This document shows, one piece after another, positions 58,069 to 64,000 of a DNA stretch of 64,000 nt. The number at the start of each line of letters is the position of its first letter. Within the stretch, counting starts at the first letter, position 1. Both the position numbers and the translations under genes were made by a program. Below the pieces are notes generated by a model that was given only the letters and a program-made list of their open reading frames with translations, was not told the origin of the DNA and ran no database searches. This DNA comes from Steroidobacteraceae bacterium. Its GTDB lineage: Bacteria > Pseudomonadota > Gammaproteobacteria > Steroidobacterales > Steroidobacteraceae. Location of the stretch: contig JAHCAM010000003.1 of assembly GCA_019634895.1 (NCBI GenBank), positions 103,423-167,422 of the forward strand. Direction: 5' to 3'.

Positions 58069-61000
58069 GAGGTCCTGACCGGGTCGCCGGCATAGCCGGC
58101 GTCGAAGACTTCGGTGCCGATGAATCCGGCCGCGCGGCCACGGCAACCGGCGCAGGGCGCGTCCGGCAGCCCGGGAAACGCGAAACGCAGTTCCACCGGC
58201 AGGCCGACCGCCTCGGTCTCGACCTCGCGGGACTCGTCCGGCCACTCCACGCTGGTCGCCGGCAGGCCGCTGCGGATGTCACGGGCATACAGGCGCCGGA
58301 CCGCGCGCGGCGGCCCGCAGGGCGCATCGGCTGCCGGCGACAGCGGCCGGTAGGTCTGAAAGCGCAGCACGTGATCGAAGGTGAGCGAGGGGCCGACGAC
58401 TTTCTCGCCGGCTCCATGGAGGTCCAGCCGCAGGTACCAGCCGGGCGCCGCCGCCGGCATCGGCGATTCGTCGCCGGTGGCATCGTGCAGGTCGTGCTCG
58501 GCAAGGGCCCCGCGCAGGCCGCGGTCGAAGAGCACGTAGGTGCGGTCGATGACGGTGGCGTCGCGCGGGCGATCGATGCGGCCGGAGCCGGCGGCGATCG
58601 CCAGTTCGCGGCGGCCGTGGACGTCGGCGACGGAGACGTCGGGCGATGACAGGAATTCCTGCGAGCCGTCGCCCAGCAGCGCGATGCGCCGCGCGCCCGC
58701 GAGCTCGGCCGGCGGCATGCCGTCTTTGAAGTCGAAGCGCCACAGCCCGCCCGCCGAGTCGAGCAGGTAGGCTCGGTCGAGGCGGCCGTCGCCGTCGAGG
58801 TCGAGGGCACGCGGCGCCGATGCCAGCATTTCCGTGAACTCCGCGATCCGCAGCGTGGCGCCGCCGCCCGCGCCGGCGCTCCAGAGCCTGCGGCCCGATT
58901 GCGCGTCGAGGATGTGCAGTTCATCGCCGCTCGCCAGCAGGACGACCCAGTTGCCGGCGGACTGCCCCGCGTCGCCGGTCGCGAGGCGTGTGACGACCGG
59001 TTCGGGCCGGTGGCTCGCGCCGCCGGGGCGCGCGGCGGAATGCGTCCACAGCAGCCGCGGCTGGTCCGGGTCGGCGATGTCGAGCGCGTAGTAGGCGTGC
59101 CCGCCGCGGCCCAGGCCCAGCAGCAGCCACAGGTGCTCGCCGCGCGCCGGGTCGATGCGGCCGTCACCATCGGGATCGTGGCGATGCAGGACCAGCGGCC
59201 CGTCGATGCCATGACTGCGGACCGTGGTCGCGCCGTCGTGCATCAGGCCCGCAAGCCGGGGCATCAGCGCGACCGGCATCCACGCCCAGCGCTCGATGCC
59301 GCTCCCGGCATCGAACGCGTGCAGCAGACCGTCATGGGTCGCGGCGAATGCGATGGCGAGTCCCTGGGCGCGGTAGCTCACGACGAGCGGCGCCCGGACT
59401 CCCGGGTCGCCGAGCGGCCGCTCCGCCTGCAGCCACTCGATCACGTCCTCGACACTGTTGTCATCGGTCGCGCCGAGGCTGACGAGCGCGCGATCGAGGC
59501 GGGGATTCTCCGGCAGCAACCGGTTGCGCGGATCCGTGAGCTCTGGCGAGGCGAGCTCGGCGTAGATGCGCCGAGCGGAAGGGGCGGGCAGGCGGCCTGC
59601 GGCGCCACCGGCGAGCAGGCCGGAGTCCGGCGCATCGCTCCAGAGGCTGCGCGAGCCCGGCAGCGGCAGGCCGCTTTCCCGGTCGATGGCGGGATCGCCG
59701 TCGCGGTCGACCAGGACCGGCGGTGCGAGCGGGATTTCGGCCGGTCGAAGTCCGTAGCGGAAAACATTGCCGACCCAGCGCGCGCTCGCCCTGGGTGCCG
59801 ACAGGCCGAAGAGGACCGCATTTTCATGGGTCGTGGCCGAAGCGGGCATGAATCCGGCCGCCGACAATGCGGGGGCTGCGGGAACCGCAGCGTCGTGCTG
59901 GTGAGCGATCGCGACGAGATTGAGGTAGGCCTGCGGTTCGTCGAGGCGGAGGATCGCCTCCTCGCCGGCTGCCGCCGCGACGTCCCGCGTCGCGGGCGCG
60001 GTGGTGAGCCAGTGCAATGGCGCCGACTGCCGCGCCGGCAGGCCGTCGTGCAGGTCCTGCCCGGCGAGGAACCGGGCGAGCGCCGCGAGGCAGTCGTCCC
60101 CGCAATCGCCGGCCGCCGCGAGAAATCCGGGCAATGCCGCTGCCGCCGCCGATGCCGACTCGTCGTGCGACCCGATGCCGGCAGTCGCGTAGGCCGTCGT
60201 CAGCGGCCGGCAGGCGTGTGTGTAGGGGGAGCGGTATCGCCCGCTCGTGCCATCGAACGCGGGCGGATCTGCAGCCGCATCGTGACCGAAGCGCACGGCG
60301 CCGCCCGAAAGCCAAGCCGCTGCCTCCGCGAGCAGTTCCGCGAGTGGCGCGCCAGTCACGGGCGTGGCCGCCGTGCGCGCCTCGAGTTCATCCGCCACGA
60401 CCGCGGCGGGCGCCGCGGCACGGGCCACGTAGCCGCCCTGGCCGCCCGCGCCAAACTGCAGCAGCGCGGCTTCCAGGCCTTCCGTGGCCCGGAGTGCCGC
60501 AGCCAGATGGCGTCGCACGAAGTCCGCGAGCGCGACTTCCTGCCGGGGCGGCTCCGCGCGCAGGTAGTTGAGGTAGTTGCCGAGATAGAAGACATGGGGA
60601 TCCGCGTGCGGTGCGCGGTCCCAGCGGATTTCGTCTTCGGCCCGGCCGGTCCATGGACCACCCGGTCCGTCGGTCGCATACCAGGCACCGGCGGCGTGGC
60701 CGTGACGGCCACGGTCCGCGCGGCACTCGACGGCCCCCGCGGATCCGGAATCCAGCGCTGCCCAACGGCCATGGCCGTCCTCGACCCGCCACTGTGCGGC
60801 GCGTGAGGCGATGAAGAAGCCCTGCGTGGTCAGCCCCGCGCGCGCGGCCTCGCAATGAAAGCCGCGGTTCGGGGCATCTCCCGTCAAGCGCAGTGCCGTC
60901 TGCGCCACGCAGTCCGGCGCGGAGCCCGGGCCGCGACGCCAGTACACCCGGGCGGGATCGCAGCGCAGCGCGGCGGGCACCCGCACCGCATAGTCCTCGG

Positions 61001-61202
61001 CCGGATCGTAGGGCGGCGGAGCCGAGATGCTGCGTGCCGCCGCCTCCGAATTGTCCACGAGCAGCACGAGAAGCGGATGCATGCCGGCTGGCAGCTCGGC
61101 GCGATGCAGCCAGGCCTCGTCCTGATCCGCGCTCGAGACCGCGGACATCTGCGCGAGCAGCAGAGTCATGGCCGCGACCACCGCCGTCCTGTTGCCGTTC
61201 AT
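58038..61202 (-). CDS. pilY1: PilY1-family type IV pilus tip/assembly protein
   Basis: 1054 residues, exported (MNGNRTAVVAAMTLLLAQMSAVSSA). The N-terminal part holds a von Willebrand A-like start with degenerate MIDAS (LLVDNSEAAARS). The C-terminal half is the PilY1 beta-propeller (GLAIAFAATHDGLLHAFDAG, HLWLLLGLGRGGHAYYALDI). Three EF-hand-like loops are visible (VDRDGDPAIDRESG, HDPDGDGRIDPARG, DLDGDGRLDRAYL), of the type that binds Ca2+ to control pilus extension and retraction. It is followed by pilE and preceded by pilX. Confidence 0.9.
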   Translation of the reverse strand: MNGNRTAVVAAMTLLLAQMSAVSSADQDEAWLHRAELPAGMHPLLVLLVDNSEAAARSISAPPPYDPAEDYAVRVPAALRCDPARVYWRRGPGSAPDCVAQTALRLTGDAPNRGFHCEAARAGLTTQGFFIASRAAQWRVEDGHGRWAALDSGSAGAVECRADRGRHGHAAGAWYATDGPGGPWTGRAEDEIRWDRAPHADPHVFYLGNYLNYLRAEPPRQEVALADFVRRHLAAALRATEGLEAALLQFGAGGQGGYVARAAAPAAVVADELEARTAATPVTGAPLAELLAEAAAWLSGGAVRFGHDAAADPPAFDGTSGRYRSPYTHACRPLTTAYATAGIGSHDESASAAAAALPGFLAAAGDCGDDCLAALARFLAGQDLHDGLPARQSAPLHWLTTAPATRDVAAAAGEEAILRLDEPQAYLNLVAIAHQHDAAVPAAPALSAAGFMPASATTHENAVLFGLSAPRASARWVGNVFRYGLRPAEIPLAPPVLVDRDGDPAIDRESGLPLPGSRSLWSDAPDSGLLAGGAAGRLPAPSARRIYAELASPELTDPRNRLLPENPRLDRALVSLGATDDNSVEDVIEWLQAERPLGDPGVRAPLVVSYRAQGLAIAFAATHDGLLHAFDAGSGIERWAWMPVALMPRLAGLMHDGATTVRSHGIDGPLVLHRHDPDGDGRIDPARGEHLWLLLGLGRGGHAYYALDIADPDQPRLLWTHSAARPGGASHRPEPVVTRLATGDAGQSAGNWVVLLASGDELHILDAQSGRRLWSAGAGGGATLRIAEFTEMLASAPRALDLDGDGRLDRAYLLDSAGGLWRFDFKDGMPPAELAGARRIALLGDGSQEFLSSPDVSVADVHGRRELAIAAGSGRIDRPRDATVIDRTYVLFDRGLRGALAEHDLHDATGDESPMPAAAPGWYLRLDLHGAGEKVVGPSLTFDHVLRFQTYRPLSPAADAPCGPPRAVRRLYARDIRSGLPATSVEWPDESREVETEAVGLPVELRFAFPGLPDAPCAGCRGRAAGFIGTEVFDAGYAGDPVRTSWRKLPADSP

Positions 61203-61639
61203 CGGCCGGACGCCGGGACCACGAGGTAGAAACCCTGCTCCAGGCGCATCCGCGTGCCGCGGCCCGCGCGGCCGTCGGCAACGACGTAGAAGCTCTCGGT
61301 CGCGAAGGCGCCGCTGTGTTCACCGATGCTGAAGCCCGCCGGCAAGGCACCGGGAATTCCCGCGCGCTCGATGCGCGCCTGGAAGATGGCCGGCGATCCG
61401 GCATCGCCGTCGTGCACGGTTTCGGCAATCGCGCCATCGCTTCGCGCCCGGGCGGCGAGGACGAGCGCATGGGCGATGCCCGCTTCGGCCGCCTCGAATG
61501 CCCGCTGCGAGGACTGCTGGTGCCCCGCCAGCGCGAGCGCGGTGATGGCGGCCGCCGCGGCCGTCAGTGCCAGCAGGCCGAGACCGGTGAGCAGGATCAG
61601 CGTGACCGCGAGTGCGGCGCCGCACTCACGACCGGTCAT
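61199..61639 (-). CDS. pilX: PilX-like minor pilin protein
   Basis: 146 residues. An N-terminal helix GAALAVTLILLTGLGLLALT follows a short basic/Cys leader without the standard GFTLIE cleavage site, as common in PilX (PilX_N type). Conserved QQSSQRAFEAAEAGIAHAL follows the helix. It overlaps pilW by four bases and pilY1 by four. Needed for pilus assembly in relatives. Confidence 0.82.
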   Translation of the reverse strand: MTGRECGAALAVTLILLTGLGLLALTAAAAAITALALAGHQQSSQRAFEAAEAGIAHALVLAARARSDGAIAETVHDGDAGSPAIFQARIERAGIPGALPAGFSIGEHSGAFATESFYVVADGRAGRGTRMRLEQGFYLVVPASGR

Positions 61640-62541
61640 CCCGGTGCTCCCGCATTGCGCAGCTGGATGACCCGAGTTGCACGCTTGCGCCGGCTGCGTT
61701 CCGGCTGCCCGGCCTCCATGACGTCGCTCCTGGCCTCGAGCGTCAGGCGCAGTGCGCGCAGCGTGCCGGTTGCCGGAGCTTCGCCCGGCATGGTCCAGCG
61801 GTCGATGGCGTCGTCGGCATCGTCGGTGTCGTCGATGCCCAGCTCGAGCTGCAGGTCGGCGATGCCGCTCACGAGTTCCTCGTCCTGGAACGCCGGGCGC
61901 GCGCCGCCGACCAGGCGCTTGCGCCGCAGCGATGCCCAGCCGTCGCGGCCGGTCGAGTCGGCACTGACGTAGTACACGCCGACCTCCAGGTCGTGCCAGC
62001 GCGCACCCGGGCCCAGGTGCCCGACACCATCGGCCGCCAGCCGCGCGGCGCGCAGCGTGGATTCGACCTGCATGCGGCCGGCCGCCGGCGCCGATGCCTG
62101 TGCGGCGGCATGACGCAGCGTCAGCACGTCGCTGCCGGCGAGATGGCGTCCACGCGGCGTCGGCCTGCAACCCAGCGGCACATCGGCGGCGGCACGGTAG
62201 GCACCGTCCGCCGCCGCGACCGGCATGTCGAGGTCGAGCGCGAGCGAGGAGACGCAGCCACCGGCGACCGCGAGTTCCGCCGGTTCCGCGGCGCCCAGCG
62301 GGGCGGCGCCGCCGACGGGCGTGCCGGTTGGCGCAAGGCCGAGATAACCCGCCATCCGGATTTCGTCCGCCAGTACCGTAAACGCGTCGTCGAGTGTCTC
62401 CTCCAGGCGCGCCAGCGACTCGCCGCTGCGCTGGGCGTCGCGGCCCCTGGCGACGAAGGCCAGCGTGGCGGCGGTCACGACGAGCACCAGCAGCATGGCG
62501 ACCATGACTTCGACGACCGTGTGACCGGCCGCGCGCCTCAT
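61636..62541 (-). CDS. pilW: PilW-like minor pilin protein
   Basis: 301 residues. Prepilin-type N-terminus AAGHTVVEVMVAMLLVLVVT, in which the usual Phe1 is His and Glu5 is kept. The family segment LARLEETLDDAFTVLADEIRMAGYLG follows. The remainder is a large globular domain with Cys92, Cys122 and QLELGIDDTDDADD acidic loop. Overlaps pilV by four bases. Confidence 0.84.
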   Translation of the reverse strand: MRRAAGHTVVEVMVAMLLVLVVTAATLAFVARGRDAQRSGESLARLEETLDDAFTVLADEIRMAGYLGLAPTGTPVGGAAPLGAAEPAELAVAGGCVSSLALDLDMPVAAADGAYRAAADVPLGCRPTPRGRHLAGSDVLTLRHAAAQASAPAAGRMQVESTLRAARLAADGVGHLGPGARWHDLEVGVYYVSADSTGRDGWASLRRKRLVGGARPAFQDEELVSGIADLQLELGIDDTDDADDAIDRWTMPGEAPATGTLRALRLTLEARSDVMEAGQPERSRRKRATRVIQLRNAGAPG

Positions 62542-62927
62542 GTCGTGACCGCCAGCGCAAGGCGCTGCAGGCCGAGTCCGGCGACCGGCCAGTCGATGGT
62601 GATGAGATAGGCGGCAGGTGACTCACCGGCGGGTTCCGCGCGCGCGTCGGCGCCGTCGGGGAGCACGGCCAGGGCGGACGCACGCCAGGCGGCGATCGCA
62701 GGCGCATCCGCCGGCAGCGGCGAGCCGTCCAGCGGACTGAGCGCCCGCAGTTCCTCGGCGAGCGAACCGGCGATCCGCAGGACATTGCGCCGCGCGGCCG
62801 ACTCGCGCTCGTGCTGCACGCCCTGCAGCAGCAGCACGGTGGCGCCGGCGATGCCGGTGAGCAGGATCGCGAGGGCGACCAGCGCTTCGATCAGCGTGAA
62901 TCCGCGCATGCGGCCGATGGTCAACAT
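62538..62927 (-). CDS. pilV: PilV-like minor pilin protein
   Basis: 129 residues. Prepilin motif MRGFTLIEALVALAILLTGI, with a short leader; the continuation ATVLLLQGVQHERESAARRN is typical of PilV. The ATG at 62927 follows AGAGGCGG and overlaps fimT by seven bases; ATG at 62909 is possible. Part of the fimT-pilV-pilW-pilX-pilY1-pilE set. Confidence 0.84.
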   Translation of the reverse strand: MLTIGRMRGFTLIEALVALAILLTGIAGATVLLLQGVQHERESAARRNVLRIAGSLAEELRALSPLDGSPLPADAPAIAAWRASALAVLPDGADARAEPAGESPAAYLITIDWPVAGLGLQRLALAVTT

Positions 62928-63418
62928 GCGACGACCGCCTCTCCGGGACCCGTGGCGCGCGGGCGGCCGCTGCGGCTGACGACGACGGTGCGCGCGGCGC
63001 CGGCGCCGCGGCGATCGCAGATGACCAGGGTGGCCGGCGTCGCATGGCCGGTGCCGGCCTCGAACTGGATCGCCGAGCGGTTGGACCGCAACTGCGTGTT
63101 GGCACCGATCGGCAGGCTGCGGCGTACGGGAGCGACTTCGCTCGCCACCAGCAGGTTGCCAGTCCAGTTGCCGAGGCCGGAGCAGCGCCGTTCGTCATGA
63201 CTGCCGCAAAGGCGCACGTCCTCGCCGCGCACGGCGGCAATCTGTCTGGCGACCTGCGCCGCATGCAGCGCCGTGGATACCGCGGCATCGCGGCGCAGGT
63301 CGAGCAGCCAGCCGGCGAACGTCGGCACGGCGGCGAGGGCCAGGATGCCCACGAGTGCGAGCGTGGCCAGCAGTTCGACGATGCTGTAACCGTTCGCGGC
63401 GGCCATGTGGTCAGGCAT
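62921..63418 (-). CDS. fimT: GspH/FimT-type pseudopilin
   Basis: 165 residues. Prepilin-like N-terminus ANGYSIVELLATLALVGILA, with Tyr in place of Phe1 and Glu5 present. The GspH/FimT beta fold with two Cys pairs (VRLCGSHDERRCSG; VICDRRG, EAVVAC) follows. First gene of the minor-pilin operon, divergent from the Fur-family gene. ATG at 63418, with 63406 possible. Confidence 0.82.
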   Translation of the reverse strand: MPDHMAAANGYSIVELLATLALVGILALAAVPTFAGWLLDLRRDAAVSTALHAAQVARQIAAVRGEDVRLCGSHDERRCSGLGNWTGNLLVASEVAPVRRSLPIGANTQLRSNRSAIQFEAGTGHATPATLVICDRRGAGAARTVVVSRSGRPRATGPGEAVVAC

Positions 63419-63494
63419 GCGGCGAGGCTAGCGCGCGGCTGCGTCCGCGCCCCGCCGGTAATCCGCCGTGTTTGAGCGGATTTCCGTCGCGGCG

Positions 63495-63500
63495 TATATT
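63495..63500 (+). promoter_or_regulatory. Candidate -10 element (TATATT) of the Fur-family gene
   Basis: TATATT ends eight bases before the ATG, so transcription would start about one base before it. This implies a leaderless or nearly leaderless mRNA, like the arrangement at murJ. No strong -35 seen. Confidence 0.45.
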
Positions 63501-63508
63501 CGCCGCCC

Positions 63509-63937
63509 ATGGACCACGTCGACCCCGCCCGGAGCGAGCGGCAGCGCCTCAAGGCCCTGCTCGCGGAGCACGGCATCCAGCCGACCGCCCAGCGCGTGCG
63601 GGTGGCGGAGGTGCTGTTCTGCCGCGACCAGCACCTGACGGCGGAGCAGGTGATCCACGCCCTCGGCCGGAACGGCAGCCACGTCTCCAAGGCGACCGTC
63701 TACAACACGCTCAACCTGTTCGCCGGGAAGGGCCTGCTCAAGGCGCTCTCGCTCGACCGCGAGTGCTGCCGTTTCGACTCGAACACCAGGCCGCACCACC
63801 ATATTCACGTGGAGGGCACCGGAGAGCTGATCGACGTGCCGCCCGGATCGGTCGAATTCTCGCGCCTGCCGCCGCTGCCGGCAGGTGCCGAACAGGTCTC
63901 GGTCGAGGTCGTCGTCCGGGTGCGCCGCCCGGGCTGA
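63509..63937 (+). CDS. Fur-family regulator, Irr-like
   Basis: 142 residues. Winged-helix DNA-binding domain (RLKALLAEHGIQPTAQRVRV, HVSKATVYNTLNLFAGKGLL), then a dimer domain with RPHHHIHVEGTGELIDV. The three His resemble the HHH haem/metal motif of Irr. The C-terminal CxxC zinc pairs of true Fur are absent, and the ending (LPPLPAGAEQVSVEVVVRVRR) resembles Irr. A haem or iron response is inferred. Divergent from fimT. Confidence 0.82.
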   Translation: MDHVDPARSERQRLKALLAEHGIQPTAQRVRVAEVLFCRDQHLTAEQVIHALGRNGSHVSKATVYNTLNLFAGKGLLKALSLDRECCRFDSNTRPHHHIHVEGTGELIDVPPGSVEFSRLPPLPAGAEQVSVEVVVRVRRPG

Positions 63938-63942
63938 CGGCG

Positions 63943-63971
63943 TTGCCGCGGCCGCGGCCCTTGCCTATACT
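63943..63971 (+). promoter_or_regulatory. Promoter of the tRNA gene at the window end
   Basis: TTGCCG (63943-63948) and TATACT (63966-63971) with a 17-base spacer, 11 bases before the tRNA 5' end, directly after the Fur-family gene's stop. Confidence 0.7.
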
Positions 63972-63982
63972 TCGCGCCCCTC

Positions 63983-64000
63983 GCCGGTGTAGCTCAGTTG
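63983..64000 (+). tRNA. tRNA, 5' end only (probably tRNA-Thr)
   Basis: GCCGGTGTAGCTCAGTTG is the acceptor strand plus the start of a D arm (TAGCTCAGTTG). The window ends inside the D loop, before the anticodon. Gammaproteobacterial tRNA-Thr genes often begin this way, so Thr is the best guess, but the identity cannot be read here. Confidence 0.8.

Overview
The window is a very GC-rich chromosomal segment with almost no non-coding DNA: no gene-free stretch exceeds 300 bases, many neighbouring genes overlap by 1-4 bases, and GTG/TTG starts are common. The order rplU-rpmA-obgE / rpsT / murJ-ribF-ileS-lspA-ispH followed by a minor-pilin cluster (fimT-pilV-pilW-pilX-pilY1-pilE) is typical of Gammaproteobacteria near Xanthomonadales, Nevskiales and Steroidobacterales. 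Lipid A-modifying enzymes, TonB-dependent receptors and a PBP1b homologue confirm a Gram-negative cell. The lineage is an inference from gene order and protein resemblance. I see no phage genes, IS element or CRISPR array.

Layout. 1-3342: a TonB/ExbB/ExbD/ExbD energy-transduction operon behind a TPR protein. 3362-5615: a stand-alone cd1 nitrite reductase with an extra N-terminal cytochrome c domain, behind an FNR/DNR-type box. 5628-8341: a haem-type TonB-dependent receptor divergent from slyD. 8338-11419: a small surface-decoration set (two methyltransferases, a glycosyltransferase, a sulfotransferase-like protein). 11433-15181: PEP carboxylase, a LOG-family protein and a small conserved protein. 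15181-15267: a nested inverted-repeat element. 15262-19092: an operon of homospermidine synthase, an S9 peptidase and a small protein.

19206-27265: a plus-strand signalling block with an exported His-rich DUF4399 protein, a giant MASE1-CHASE-PAS hybrid kinase with receiver and Hpt domains, and a REC-EAL c-di-GMP phosphodiesterase, followed by an exported amidohydrolase whose first metal ligands are missing. 27262-28937: a WaaP-like kinase and a methyltransferase. 28998-37283: six minus-strand genes in tight order (STN-domain TonB receptor, LTA-synthase-like transferase, POTRA/barrel protein, PAP2 phosphatase, ECF-type sigma factor, FecR), which look like a self-contained surface-signalling and envelope-modification unit. 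37293-45049: an orphan ParA, NDH-2, a lipoprotein, PBP1b, an MBL hydrolase, a CAP protein, an RHH protein and arginase. 45161-47598: a PAP2 lipid phosphatase coupled to an EptA-like phosphoethanolamine transferase, ending in a tRNA-Pro gene on the other strand. 47647-57618: housekeeping genes (ispB, rplU-rpmA-obgE, rpsT, murJ, ribF, ileS, lspA, ispH). 57637-63418: minor pilins and PilY1. 63509-64000: an Irr-like Fur regulator and the start of a tRNA gene.

Main points of interest: two copies of an inverted-repeat element placed exactly between convergent genes and supplying their stop codons; the cytochrome c-NirS fusion with an FNR box at about -41.5; the six-gene sigma/FecR/TonB-receptor/envelope-enzyme directon; a DUF4399-hybrid kinase-EAL pathway; and several enzymes with altered catalytic motifs.
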